Source: Paramyrothecium sp. XJ0827 (taxonomy: Eukaryota; Ascomycota; Sordariomycetes; Hypocreales; Stachybotryaceae). Taken from it: a stretch of 64,000 nt of DNA. Where the stretch lies: NCBI GenBank assembly GCA_020881915.1, contig JAJFPB010000001.1, forward strand, positions 372,001 through 436,000. The letters run 5' to 3'. This document shows positions 1 through 11,233 of this stretch, piece after piece (position 1 is the stretch's first letter; every line of letters starts with the position of its first letter). The position numbers and the translations under genes were made by a program. Under the pieces are notes generated by a model. That model was not told the DNA's origin, searched no databases, and worked only from the letters and a program-made list of their open reading frames with translations.

Positions 1-1262
1 AGCTCCGACCCGCTCTTGGAGATTCTCCACCTGTTTAAGCATGTCTTTAAAAGCTTTGTCAGTAACTTTATCTTGTTCCTTTTTCATTTTGTTTGCTTCT
101 TCCAGTTGCTTAATTTCGTCTCGCAGTCTTTGGGACTCTGCCTGATGACGCCGCTCGGCCTCTCGGTTGCGGGCCTTTTCGGTGCTTGATTCATGCATTC
201 TGAGCTGCTCTTGTTCTTTTTCCAATTTCTTAAATTCATCTCGCATTCTTTGCATCTCTGCCTGATTTGATGTACGCTGGTGCCGCACTTTGGCCTCTAG
301 CTGGCGGACCTTCTCTTTGCTTGAGTCATGCATCTTCTGCATGTTGACCCTGAGCTCTTCTCGTTCTCGTCGAATCTTCTCAATCTTCTCAGTCATTTTT
401 CTCTCGTGCTCACGTAGCATTTCAGCAGACTCTTGGTCTTGCGCTTCTTTGGCTTGTCGGAACATCTCTCTCGTCTCTGCCAGCTCTTTTTGGTATTTCT
501 CTCGTTCTGCAAGGAGTTCCGATTCTAACTCTCGACCAGCCATTGTCTCGTGAAGATCTTTTTCGTCGGTCACCATTTCGCTCTGTATTGCCATAGTCAC
601 TCTCTTGTTTTTGATAAAATATTTGAGTAGCCGCATGGCGGAGTCACGATTATTCTTGTGCCGAGCGATCTGTGCACCTTGTTGCAGCATGAGACCCCAG
701 AAGTCCTGTGTTTCAGTGAGCTCCTGCTCTCGGAGTTGACCGACCTCGGCGTCAACATTCTCCCACATTGTCGTCACGAGCATGACGTTGTGGATAGCGT
801 CTGGACCACAAAGCTTTTTGAACATGAAGAGGTTTTTCCTCGATGATCCACCCAGCCTGGGGTCCGTAATGCGGTGTAAATACAACATGCCGTTCAACTG
901 CACGTTTTGCTTGTATGACTTGGTCAACCATGTTGCAATTTCTTTGAGTACGTCCGTATCGGATCGATTGGTATCGTCAAATCCAGGAGTATCTATCAAG
1001 TATATGTCCATGTTGGATTTGTAACGACACTTGTAAACCGCTACCTGTTGCGTACCTGCAAACACGCTTAGTAGATAAAACCTGAGAACATGGGCAGCCG
1101 TAGCCCTCCTCACGTACACGCCTGTAGATCGTGGCCGATTTGAACATGCTGATCAGTGCATAACGATATGAAGCTGCTTTTGCCCGATCCAGTCATGCCC
1201 ATAACCGCCACAATTATATCCGCGGGTTGCGGTTGGAAAGTATGTTGAGAGCCGTTGTTCAT
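1..1262 (-). CDS. P-loop GTPase with long coiled coil (C-terminus off the window edge)
   Basis: The gene reads leftward and its 3' end lies outside the window; 400 codons are visible. Exons are 1118-1262 and <1-1055, with a 62 nt intron (1056-1117; donor GTACGT, CTAAG-type branch, TTGCAG acceptor). Residues 22-29 are a Walker A/G1 loop (GMTGSGKS) and residues 70-73 a G3 motif (DTPG). From about residue 220 the protein is charged heptad-like sequence rich in Glu, Lys, Arg and Gln, that is, a coiled coil. This is the fungal family of AIG1/GIMAP-like or dynamin-like small G domains; substrate and role are unknown. The gene at 1823-3340 is a paralogue in head-to-head orientation, sharing the G domain and the linker motif before the coiled coil. 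The start is the only ATG just before the G domain. The GTPase fold is secure; any link to innate recognition is inference. Confidence 0.85.
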
Positions 1263-1822
1263 TATAGACCTTTTTCAAGGCCCACGGGATTTGATGTCTT
1301 GAGCAATAGTTTAGTTGGAGTCAAGGAAGATTCCAGTGAGGGGATGGAGGAAATGGGACGCACAATGTGAGAGTGAAAAGGACTTGGGCTCCCGGGCTTT
1401 AGTCCAGGACCTGATAGAAGCTCCCACTCTATTCGCTACGACCCAGCCTCACAGGCGGCATATGAAATAATAAGAAGGAAGAGGGGTAGTAAGGTGGCGC
1501 CCCCTTTTCTGCTTGCCTCATGCATAGCACAGCAGGCTCCGGTGGTCTGCGCCAGTTCAGAGCCTGTCATTGGATGCCTCGTCTCACCAACCGCAGTCAC
1601 GCACACACATCCCTGAGAGATGGTGTTCGGATCTGCAGAAACATGACATGGCGGTGCTCTGATCACAGCCTGATGCATGCCCAAGCCTCCGCGTTTGTTG
1701 TCAGATCCTTCATGCGAAGCTGATGCGCCTTTTCCGCCTGTTAAGAATGTAAATGAAAGCCTTCTGCTCTTGCTCAACCAAGAACGAACGATTGTAACAG
1801 TTGATGGAGCAACCGAAGGAAA
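1263..1822. promoter_or_regulatory. Shared intergenic region between two divergent GTPase genes
   Basis: About 560 bp separate the start codons of the two divergent GTPase paralogues, so this must hold both promoters. A 113-codon antisense ORF here has no recognisable features and is probably chance. I see no clear TATA box. Confidence 0.5.
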
Positions 1823-3340
1823 ATGGATTGCAACGAGTTCTTGGCTCTGCGGTAATTTCCTGTACCACCGTTTGTCGTTTCGATGAGACTAATCAAAGCA
1901 TATCAAAGCTCTACCGATTGGATAATTCCTGTCATGGGAATGACAGGTGTGGGCAAAAGCACCTTTATCACCAGCCTGGCTGCCCAAGATGCTAGAGTCG
2001 GGCGCGGGCTCATTTCGCGTCAGTTTCCCGGACATATTAATTGATGAGGACGCTGGTACTGATAGCGGCCGCTCCTAGTTACCGATGAAATCGGAATCTA
2101 CGCTGCTGAGAGCCGGGGAAGAGCGGTCTACTTAGTAGATACTCCCGGCTTTGACGACATCCGCCGTACCGATGTCGAAGTGTTCAAAGACCTTGCTTTT
2201 TTCCTAGCACGGATGCATCAGAGTGGGGCTCGTATGGCTGGAATTCTCTACTTGCATCGCATTACAGACAATCGAGCGACAGGTTCTGCAGTTAGGAGCT
2301 TCAACATGCTAAAGACGATGTGCGGCCCCGGAGCAGAGAAGTTTGTCACCTTGGTCACCACCATGTGGGACACTATTCCAGCCACCGATCCACTCCAACA
2401 AATCGCCTTTCAAAGAGAGATTGACCTGAAACACAATGAAATGCTCTGGGGTTCAATGTCACGACATGGAAGCCGTATCGTCAGGTGGTATGGCAGTGAA
2501 GCCTCGGCACTTGATTTTGTAAACGCGCTTGCCGACACGGCAGTCCACTATGGACCTGTTGTTTTACAAATACAACATGAGATCGTCGACCAGGGGCGCG
2601 ATCTAGATGAGACGACAGCTGGACGGGAGGTGACCAAAGAGTATGCCGGAATCTGGGAAAGATTGCGCCGGGAACTGGAGGAGCTCAAAACACAGCAGAC
2701 AGAAGCATTCAAGTCGGATGAACGTGAGTTTGCAAGAGCAATACAGGGGCAAAAAGATGAACTTGAATCCCTCATCCGAGAGACGGAGGCTGCGGAGCAA
2801 AGCCTGCGTGACAGTATCGAGTCTATGTTCGAAGAGAGGCGGCACAAATACGAGATTCTGCTCGCTGAGGCTCAAAGGGATCATGAGGAGTCGAAACGTA
2901 GGCTTGATGTCTACCGGCAAGAGTGCAAGGAAATGCAGAGAGAAATGAGACGGAACAGAGAAGTATATGAGGCCGCGACAAAGGAATATCAGACGAATAT
3001 AGCAATGACAACAAACCCAGTCAAACGGGAACAGCTAGATACGCTCTACGGTCATGTCAAGGACGGATACAAGCAGGAACAGGAAGAGATAGAGAAGAAC
3101 TACGCAACGACGGTGGAGAAGATCAATCATGGAGAGAAGAGAAGATTGATCAAACGGAACGCGCTTCCCATTTTGGGCCTCCTCGGTGGTGCAGCAACAA
3201 TCGCAGCTGGCGCGGCGACGGCACAGATTCCCGTTGTGGCAGTGGGTGTTTCTGTTTTTGCAACAGCTTTGTCTAAATTGAAATCTAAAAAGAACAAAAA
3301 GGATGAGCAGGAAGAATGGCAAACCCAAGATTATTCGTAA
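1823..3340 (+). CDS. P-loop GTPase with coiled coil and Gly/Ala-rich hydrophobic tail
   Basis: Proposed exons are 1823-1851, 1909-2018 and 2079-3340, giving 466 residues. Intron 2019-2078 (GTCAGT...CTAG) is needed to join the Walker A loop (GMTGVGKS, residues 20-27) to the DTPG motif (67-70). Intron 1852-1908 has a good CTAAT branch site; if it is not spliced, ATG 1883 gives a 465-residue version in the same frame. Residues about 170-400 are coiled coil. They are followed by a hydrophobic Gly/Ala-rich block resembling a glycine zipper and then a basic Lys-rich tail. The tail suggests membrane association, which is inference. The gene is a paralogue of the divergent gene to the left. Biological role unknown; fungal relatives are usually annotated only as P-loop NTPases. 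Confidence 0.85.
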
Positions 3341-4366
3341 TAGAAGAATGCCATCTGATACTCGTGATTTTGGTTTATTACTTCCTTTTCATCTTTGAGT
3401 CTGAGCTATTTTAAGGTCAATCCTTTCCCACTGCAATCATTTAAGAACCCTCTGATCTCGTGATCGATACAACCGTTGCTCTATCATGGCATGGTATGGA
3501 GAATTTATGGCTAACGCTCACTGTGACAGAGAGGAAAATTCCCCTTCGAGCTCTCCAGAATGGACATAATCAACATCACAGCGTTTTATGGAATATCCCT
3601 AGCGTAGCTATGATAGTAAACCTCGTCAAACCCTTCATCAAAGGCATCTGGGAAGCAGCCTACTCCATCAACAGTGATCTTGGGATCCTCAACACTCGTT
3701 TAAACTCGGTCTCAACCCAGTTTTGTCAGAGGATGATCTTATTTTTTTTTTTACATCCCCTCATCTTTCGACGAGCGTGGTTTCGTCAATTGCTTGTTCA
3801 CCAAGCCGCTGTTGCGTGATGTCCTGTGCCTGTCATAGCTATAGGCATCCTTCAGGTCCTCGCAATAATTGCAATGAACGTCTCTACTCACTCCCACACA
3901 ACTCGTCGCCTATCTCGTCAAAGGCCACTTCGGTCTTTCGCCTCTTCGTTTGGTCTTACTATATCAGTCTTATGCTTTATTCGCGTTAACTGATACTAAG
4001 ATTTTAGTTCAAAACACCACACCTACCTAGCCTATTAGGAGGTATGGAATCATTAGATCCAAGGAAAATCCGAATATGATGAAAAGAGGATGTAAAATTC
4101 GTACTTGCTGTCCTAAGCATTTCCTGCCAAACCAATCACAATACACATCTCTGGTTATGATCAGAGATGGTCGTGCTGGTGATCGTGATCATGATGGCTG
4201 ATATTCTTCCTCTGGTCTGTTTGCAGAGTGATATCGAGGTCAATCTCTCGCCGTTGTCGCTCCCAATAAGACTCTCTGTAGTCTATGTCGCGGCTTGTTC
4301 TCTCGACACACGTCAAATTAGCAATGGGCACCGTGCAGGTGAGGTTCACATATCCAATACATCGAC
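3341..4366. other. Non-coding stretch between convergent genes
   Basis: This lies between the 3' ends of the GTPase gene and the TPR-HET gene. A short coding-like patch at about 3560-3720 (an Asn/Ile-rich start, then a second frame reading NLVKPFIKGIWEAA) needs a frameshift to join. It may be a gene relic. A poly-T tract sits at about 3740. Confidence 0.35.
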
Positions 4367-7300
4367 TCAAACAAGACGAATATGCTTTCGCACTGGACCA
4401 GCAGCTTCCCAGACCTGCCGGTGGACCTGAGCCACCGTAATCCGCTCTGCAACTTCGTTGTCCCACTCGATCAGCATCAAGTTAACTAACCCGCTGCCTT
4501 TGCCCTTGTACGGCAGTTTCTTCTCATTAAATGGTTTCACCGAGGTATCGACTGTCGGTAATCCCCCGCGCCTGTCGTGCGCGTCCCAGAAGCTCGAGAT
4601 CAGGATCCATTCCAATGCTCCTGGCTCCTTTCGGTGCCAAGCTTGCGCATTATCAAACTTGAACGATACCATCAGCCCGCAGTGGATCCTGTTCCGGTCG
4701 AGCATGCGAGTGACCCTGTGCTTCCCCAAGACATTGCCGTGTTCTTGGTCGACAATGATGTGGCCCGGACCAATATCGTCAAAAGTAAAGGCATCGGCAT
4801 CCACGGCAAAAGTCCAGAACCAAAGAGCTCCGGTGCCGAGATCTGGCCCGAAGACGCCCAATGTCCTTCGCTCCACGTAGCCAAGGTAAATTGGGTAGGT
4901 CTTCTCTATTGGCTTGCCTTTAGGCATCTCACCAAAGAATCTGGTTTCGGCCGCTTCCATTATTTCTGTAGGCTTTGATGCTTCATACAGTGTGCCACCG
5001 TGAAGCACCTGGAAACGGTCTATTTCAGACTGTGCGTACTCATGATGCTGACGATGCCCGGTGTCCTTGCCTTTCTCAACCAGCAGATATCGTATGGTAT
5101 TTGTCCAACCAGCCCATGACCATGAGGGAAAAGATGTCTTTACTAGCCTGGTTGCATCATGGGCGGAGGAGTTTGTGACTCGCCTTGCGCATGGAGACTC
5201 AGTTGCCCAAAGCAAAGCGTGGTCCAGGTAGCAAGCAGGCAAGCCGCTTAGAATGTCGCTTTCAAACTGACGCCCAAGGACTCTGGCAATCCCGGCAAAT
5301 GCATTGAGCATGTCGGAAGGAAACGAAAGCCGAAGCTTACTGTAAGATTCTACAACCTCGCGATAGACATCGAACCTATGTCTCTTGTACTCATACGGCT
5401 TGCTAATACTTGCATCGTGATTGGCTGGTAGGACCGGGGAGGCACACGATGCCAAGGCAAGAATCGGATTCGTTTCAACGGTTTGAGGTGCGTCGGGCTC
5501 TGGCGAAGAGTTGTCGGATAGGTCTCCGTCTGGCCAAGAAGAAAAGTCCACGTCGCGCAATGACGGATACTTCTTGGGAGGCGTCACATCCGGCCAGGGG
5601 AGAAGATCGCCGCCGGCTTCGCATCGAGTCATTTCTCCACACTGAAAGTAGACGAAATCCGACGAAAAGTATATGCATGCCGTTGAGAGATGTCTCTCTT
5701 GAAATGTCCATCCCCTGGTGTACCAGGTTGAGCACCGCAGCGCATATTCCAGAGACGGCGGGTGAGGCACCATTGCTTGAAATGACGGCGCATCTGATAT
5801 CACCCTCCTCCTCGGGCCATCTTGTAAGCGAGGCGGCTCTATGACCGGGTTGCCAGGCCCACCAGGCTTTAAAGCCTCTATCAACCACTCCATCATAGCA
5901 CTCACCTCCACTAATGGAACCCCGATGGTATGGCAGACTACCATTTTCTCGTGTTCTTCCTTGCTTACCCGTGCAACACGGTCGAAGTGTCGCACAAAGT
6001 TTGCATCTAGTCCAGGCAGTCTTATGGGCCGTGCCCTGCTCTGTACAGCTTGCGGCTTGCGAGTTCCCGGCCGGACCCCAGGCAGACCAGCGTCGGCATT
6101 CTCGCCATGAAGACCGACAATGGTCGCAAGAGCATGGCTGTACACGACGTCCATCTGCTGGATGTCGTCATGCTTTTGTTGCGGGTCGTCCTGGACAATG
6201 CACAACACGTCGGCCCAGAGATACTGCTCTCCGAGTTGGTCGACCAACATCATGGCGTCCTTGATGGTGGCCGGGAGACTATAAGGTAATGAATCGGGCA
6301 CCATTCGAGCTTCCAAATTGCTCAGCATCGTCTTTGGCATCTGGGCGTTTCCCCACACATAGCTGAGGGCGAAGTACCTCTCGGCAGAAGTCGCTCGGAC
6401 GAGACAGTTTCTGCGAACGTCAATCAGTAGGACTGCGATTGGCTGTGTGACCGAGGACGAGGCTCGGATATGGGCGCATTTCCTTCCGTGGGTTTGTTGG
6501 CATTCACTCAGCCATGCTTTGATTCGAGACATCGAGGCACATTGATCCAGACGCGAGAGGATAGGACTGCTGCTGTTCTGAAGCAGCCGCCGGACGTCCC
6601 CGTGAGGCGCTTGGAACCCTTGTCGTAACAACGTGGTGTAGTTGTTCTGATCGAGGATCCTGATAGCTCCAGCGCGGCGAAAGCCGTATTCCACCGCGAG
6701 GTACTGTTCTCCGCTAGGTAGTTGCTCCGAGTACAGTTGGACGCCCGCCACCTCCGGGTCTATGCTCTGAAGTCTGGGATGTAGGCGTTGTCGACTTCCA
6801 TCAGAAAGACAATAAACCACAAGCTGACAGAGCATGCATCTGCTTCGGGCTTGGATCGCGGCCCATGTTCCGAAAGGTCGCCATTTGAGCCATTCCTTGT
6901 CGGCGAAACGATTCCCTGCTACGAGGCCCAGCCGCCTGCAAACACGACATAAACGTGTATCTAGAGTTTGGCCATGTTGACCATCCATCTCCAAGAAAAT
7001 GAATTCAAGCTGACTCTCACGCGCACTATACTCTGCCCATGTCATGGGGCTCGCATATCTCTCGTCGGGCGGAAAGGCATACTCGTTAATCGTCTGGGCC
7101 ATTTTGCCGGCAAGACCATCCTGAGGGAGATATCGTACTCCTGGAATAGCTAGGGCGTCGCCGTCTGGGGAGCCCGTTAGCGCTCCCTTTAGGGCTTGCC
7201 TCAAAGTCATACCCGAATCGTTTACTGGAATTTTGTCGAGGATACTGCCCTTCTGCTCTGCATCCGGCTCTGCACCAGGTAGAGCATTCGCTACAGCATC

Positions 7301-8260
7301 CGACCCTGCGTCCGGCACACGTGGCATTAAATGCGAGGGTGGCAACTTAGGCTGCCCAGAAAGCTTGGCTGCCTCCTGCAGGCAGCTGTGGTCATTGGTG
7401 CGCTGGTACTGTATTCTTAGCATACGAGCAAGCATTTGGCGAGAGGAGGACCACATTAGTTCGCCCTGAGCGACCTTGTCCACAACGACACGCTGGAGCT
7501 GGATGGCTTCTATCAGGTCCCACAAGTCATTGCTCTGCATGTATCGGCTTAGTAGCGCCTGTGCCGTGTTCTGGTTGGCGAGTATATATTCGTGGCTGCC
7601 GGGCTTTTCTTCTTTCAGAATTTGGCGATTCGCTTCCAATGACTCGTCAAGATGGGCCATGTCCTTTGTTACATCAGCCCTGAGAACCAGACGAGGGCCA
7701 AGGTTGAACCTGGCACTCTTGTGTTGGGGTGTTTCAGGTGGGAAGTTGCTCATTGCTTCGCGGCAGCATGAGATTGCTTCATCCAAGTCGTTCAACTGGC
7801 CTCTAGATCGATATCGGGCAGAAAGACTATACCCCAAATCGTTGACTATATGTGACCAGACAGGCTCGTGTGGCTGGCAGAGCTGCTTGGCTTGCCTGCC
7901 CAGCGTGATGGCGTCGTCGAGATCTTCGTTGGCCTGGGTTATCTCATATCTCGATGTCTTCATAATCGCTAGAGTGCTTAAATCACCGACGCTATTCGTT
8001 GTGTTTCCAACCAAAGATATCACTTTCTCGCCAGCGCTGATGGCCTCGTGAAGATGCTCGACGGCTTTTCCAAGTTGAAATCTACGGTCTAGCAAATCGC
8101 GAAAGTCTCTGAAAAACTGAACCCGTTTGTCAAATGGGAACAATTCCGCGTCTGCTATCAGCGACCTTATCCCGTCAAGTGCATGATCAAGTTCTGCAAA
8201 AGGTCCTAGCGCACCGGATGCGACACCAGCTGCGCGGCGAATTGGTAGTTGTGAAGACAT
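4367..8260 (-). CDS. TPR-HET fusion protein (heterokaryon-incompatibility domain)
   Basis: An intronless gene of 1297 residues from the ATG at 8260. Residues about 60-300 contain degenerate TPR-like repeats of the kind found in fungal TPR proteins (repeated LDEAI/LDDAI with spacing near 40-50). A Cys-rich stretch at about 437-485 precedes the HET domain. The HET domain starts near residue 629 with YFALSYVWGN and continues through LPATIKDAM and YLWADVLCI, with a later WTFQER block. HET domains trigger cell death on non-self recognition in fungi. TPR regions in fungal NLR-like proteins act as sensing or scaffold modules, so a receptor-like design is plausible (inference). The C-terminus carries the usual HET-family MLIEWD tail. 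No frameshift is seen; the gene looks intact. Confidence 0.9.
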   Translation of the reverse strand: MSSQLPIRRAAGVASGALGPFAELDHALDGIRSLIADAELFPFDKRVQFFRDFRDLLDRRFQLGKAVEHLHEAISAGEKVISLVGNTTNSVGDLSTLAIMKTSRYEITQANEDLDDAITLGRQAKQLCQPHEPVWSHIVNDLGYSLSARYRSRGQLNDLDEAISCCREAMSNFPPETPQHKSARFNLGPRLVLRADVTKDMAHLDESLEANRQILKEEKPGSHEYILANQNTAQALLSRYMQSNDLWDLIEAIQLQRVVVDKVAQGELMWSSSRQMLARMLRIQYQRTNDHSCLQEAAKLSGQPKLPPSHLMPRVPDAGSDAVANALPGAEPDAEQKGSILDKIPVNDSGMTLRQALKGALTGSPDGDALAIPGVRYLPQDGLAGKMAQTINEYAFPPDERYASPMTWAEYSARESQLEFIFLEMDGQHGQTLDTRLCRVCRRLGLVAGNRFADKEWLKWRPFGTWAAIQARSRCMLCQLVVYCLSDGSRQRLHPRLQSIDPEVAGVQLYSEQLPSGEQYLAVEYGFRRAGAIRILDQNNYTTLLRQGFQAPHGDVRRLLQNSSSPILSRLDQCASMSRIKAWLSECQQTHGRKCAHIRASSSVTQPIAVLLIDVRRNCLVRATSAERYFALSYVWGNAQMPKTMLSNLEARMVPDSLPYSLPATIKDAMMLVDQLGEQYLWADVLCIVQDDPQQKHDDIQQMDVVYSHALATIVGLHGENADAGLPGVRPGTRKPQAVQSRARPIRLPGLDANFVRHFDRVARVSKEEHEKMVVCHTIGVPLVEVSAMMEWLIEALKPGGPGNPVIEPPRLQDGPRRRVISDAPSFQAMVPHPPSLEYALRCSTWYTRGWTFQERHLSTACIYFSSDFVYFQCGEMTRCEAGGDLLPWPDVTPPKKYPSLRDVDFSSWPDGDLSDNSSPEPDAPQTVETNPILALASCASPVLPANHDASISKPYEYKRHRFDVYREVVESYSKLRLSFPSDMLNAFAGIARVLGRQFESDILSGLPACYLDHALLWATESPCARRVTNSSAHDATRLVKTSFPSWSWAGWTNTIRYLLVEKGKDTGHRQHHEYAQSEIDRFQVLHGGTLYEASKPTEIMEAAETRFFGEMPKGKPIEKTYPIYLGYVERRTLGVFGPDLGTGALWFWTFAVDADAFTFDDIGPGHIIVDQEHGNVLGKHRVTRMLDRNRIHCGLMVSFKFDNAQAWHRKEPGALEWILISSFWDAHDRRGGLPTVDTSVKPFNEKKLPYKGKGSGLVNLMLIEWDNEVAERITVAQVHRQVWEAAGPVRKHIRLV

Positions 8261-9267
8261 CGCCAATCGTTTATGTCGCTGCGATTTAGACAGATTCTAC
8301 GCGACCTCGAAGTTCAACGAAGGGCAGTGCTTAACAATACGTCGCTTTGCGACATTCATGAGACAAGAAGCGAGGATTCATGGGCTTGTCGTATTGAATA
8401 CGAGATTCCTATGAACTCAGCCTCGTGAGCTGAAGGACCATGCGGGGCTACGGCACTTCTATTGGACAAGCGACCGAGTTTAGGCAGCTGTGAAGCTCCC
8501 CACTGCACTTATCACAAACTGACCGGGGTGTGTAATTGTCACAGCTTCATTGTACAGGGACATTACTATTATGTCTTTATGTGTGTGCCGGCTAGAGGAT
8601 GTCATCAAGACTGAGACAAGAAAGCTACTAGAAAGTGCGTGGTGAGACTATTAGAACAAGTAGCTGGGTGGAAGAAACTAGAGTTAGCGTAGCAGGGAGG
8701 TTACCGTTGGCAACAAACATGGGTAATGAATACACCTTGACTGATTTAGGGTTAGAGGTTTGCTTTAAAAGTAAAATAAATAAATAAAATTAAAATAAAA
8801 TCAAATAAAATTCAGCTTATAGCCCGTCAGCTATAGCAGAAGACCCCGGAGTATTTGATCCAGTGGTTTGGGGCCAATATGGTACTTCTTTTACACACGT
8901 TGACGGGTAGACATGATGCTTGGAGAGTACGTCAGTGACCTCTGGAGATGGAGATAATTGACAAAAGTGTCAAATCTTGGCACCAAGCATGTCGTGCCCT
9001 AGGGCGAAGCTCCAGTAAACTTGCAAAGACGTTTGCAATTTCTAACAAAAAGTAAGAGTGATATTCAGCTTGAGCATATATTGGAACCTCTCAACACCAT
9101 TAATCCTGTGAGAAATAGGTCTATCGCAACACACGAAGCTCTACAAGGATGAAACTGTAATCTGTAGACCTTTTTCTTTCCCTTTTCATCCGATGGCGCT
9201 TTTGCTCATGGCGGCGGCGTTGGGCATGACGTCTGCGCCCACGGTATCAAGCTTGATCGGAGGTTTA
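8261..9267. other. Intergenic, with an A+T-rich simple-sequence tract
   Basis: Upstream of the TPR-HET gene. Holds an A/T-rich tract of repeated AAAT-like units at about 8768-8810. No convincing gene or RNA seen. Confidence 0.5.
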
Positions 9268-9909
9268 CTAACGTCGTCGACGCCCGCTAGTACTCCTCCC
9301 TCCAACTCGCATCAACTCATCTAGTAGCATCCAAAACATCCAAGCCTTGAGGTGCTGGTAAGCCCATCGCTTTGTCGCCTCCGGGGTGGCGCTGTATCCG
9401 ATCACCCAGAGGCCAGCAATAACCCCGCAGACAATACTTCTTCTCAGCAACTCGCTTGGTCCAAACTCAGCTACGCCTAGAAGGATTGCCTCGCAGATGA
9501 CATAGGGCCAGTAATTGCTTGGGTGCCAAACAAAGCCCACGGGTGTCTCTTTTTCCACACGGCCGTTGCGGATGGTTGAGCCCCCCGAGCTAGGAAGGAA
9601 AATGCCGAGAGGCCGAGTCAATCCCGCGATACGCCACTGGAAATAGCATGCTGACAGCATGGTGATTCCAGCGAAGAGACGATCAAATAAGGTGCTTCCG
9701 TCGAGGTTTAGCACCCAAACAACTGGAGTAAAGGGTATTGAGGCCGTGTATAGAAGTATAATCAGGAGCAGTGCCGTGAACTGACGAGCGAGAAGATTGA
9801 CTTTGCCTGGCGGGCTGGACCAGGTGCTGTACGGCGATGATGCCGTGTCCTGGTCTGGACGGGCATACCGCCGCGGGGCTGAAGGTGGTGGGTCGTTCAA
9901 CTTTGTCAT
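9268..9909 (-). CDS. Small multi-pass membrane protein, unrecognised
   Basis: A single open frame of 213 residues with a genuine ATG. The N-terminal 38 residues are Pro/Ser-rich and polar. They are followed by about four hydrophobic segments (roughly residues 43-70, 73-95, 128-150 and 155-175) and a basic Arg-rich C-terminus. I do not recognise the family; it slightly resembles fungal membrane proteins near wax-synthase-like enzymes, but no catalytic signature is present. Codon use and the hydrophobic pattern favour a real gene. It could be one exon of a longer gene. Confidence 0.5.
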   Translation of the reverse strand: MTKLNDPPPSAPRRYARPDQDTASSPYSTWSSPPGKVNLLARQFTALLLIILLYTASIPFTPVVWVLNLDGSTLFDRLFAGITMLSACYFQWRIAGLTRPLGIFLPSSGGSTIRNGRVEKETPVGFVWHPSNYWPYVICEAILLGVAEFGPSELLRRSIVCGVIAGLWVIGYSATPEATKRWAYQHLKAWMFWMLLDELMRVGGRSTSGRRRR

Positions 9910-11233
9910 TTTGGAGTCGGCGACAATACAAAAGTTGATGCTCAGCTTGTACCTTTGTGTCTATAGTATTCTCTAGCAGCTCTTGTCTTTGGGCTTGGGA
10001 GAAGGGCAAATGCGAGTGTCGAGATTTGCAGAGAAGGGCTTGAACTCCAGACTGCGTTAAGTGTACAATACGAGAGGTATGTCCCCGCTTCTGTGGGAAG
10101 GCAGCAGAGCTACTATTTTAATCCTACCCAATACATGGGGGCCATTGCCTCGGGCAGTTGATGCTTTAGGTACAGAATCCTTCCGTGCATTTTTGAAACG
10201 CTTTGGCAAGGATCTGGAGCCCCAGCCACAGCTAACCACTGGCCCCCAACGGGGTGACTGGCCTACCAACAACAGCTGGCTATTAATAAGGCATTGTTCA
10301 CTCGTTCTTTCAAGTTGTAGGATCGCAAGTTGGGGTGACTTTGGTTGTTGGCTGAGAGCTGCGCCTCCATGCATAAGCGGCACGACAAAAGCATATGGGG
10401 CGAGGGATTCAATACGTTGCATCGCAGTCCCACTGCAATGCAGATGGAAAGATACCCAATGATTATTGTCCCGACTAGAGCAATCACTCAAGCACCTATC
10501 GGGAAGCGCCCGGATTGCCTGTGGAGAGAACGTCGCCACTTGCATGTATGACTGACGGCCTGGTCGAGACCGTTTGTTTTGCGCCCTATTTGCATGTCTT
10601 CATTCGACCTACAGTGGGGGGTGGGTGACGCTTGTTATAGATAACCCTCCATCTATCACTATTTTCTTTCTCTTTCCTCCGTGTCATTTTCTTCCTTGCC
10701 CCAAATAGCCATGAACTGGTCGTATTACACGTGAGTCTGGAGTATGCATGCCCAAATCTCACTCAATTGGCTTTTCCGCAGCCTCGGTACCATACGATAG
10801 ATCGGGCTAGCAACGTATATTGCACAAAGCGCAACCAAGGGAGAATGAGCAACATGGACCGAGACGTGAACGGATGATAGTGTCTAGCCCTTAAATATTC
10901 GCCATTGAGGCTATCCAGTCATGAAGCTACTAGACCATTCGACAAACTGCACCGGCGACCATAGCCTGTCTTTTTTTCTCCACCTTTAAATATGATGAAT
11001 GTGTCATCCCCAGATGTTTGCAGCTGCATTTCAAGAACTGTATTTGCGTCGGAGTGCACAGGTGAAAAATATCCGAGCTTTCGCCGCCGCAGCTGCACCG
11101 CACCGCACCTCGGAGGCGTGAATGATGAGCGTAAAAGTCAAACAGTGGCAAACGGCAAACTTAAGCCTTTCGCTCAGTCAAGTACCCGACGATCGCCTCT
11201 GCTCTGCTCTGGATTGAGCCGCACAGCGCGACG
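9910..11233. other. Intergenic between divergent genes
   Basis: Separates the membrane protein gene and the F-box gene, which are transcribed away from each other. Overlapping ORFs on both strands at 10057-10551 look like chance. C/T-rich DNA at about 10650-10690 may be part of a promoter. No RNA gene seen. Confidence 0.4.

Noticed and set aside
1436..1777. 113-codon ORF between the GTPase genes
   Set aside because: Lies in the shared promoter and shows no protein-like features.
3460..3819. 119-codon ORF with a short protein-like segment
   Set aside because: Needs a frameshift to join to an upstream ATG-containing patch; no family recognised. Kept only as a possible relic.
10057..10551. Overlapping ORFs of 133-162 codons on both strands
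   Set aside because: No domain, signal peptide or splice continuity; the two strands are equally open.
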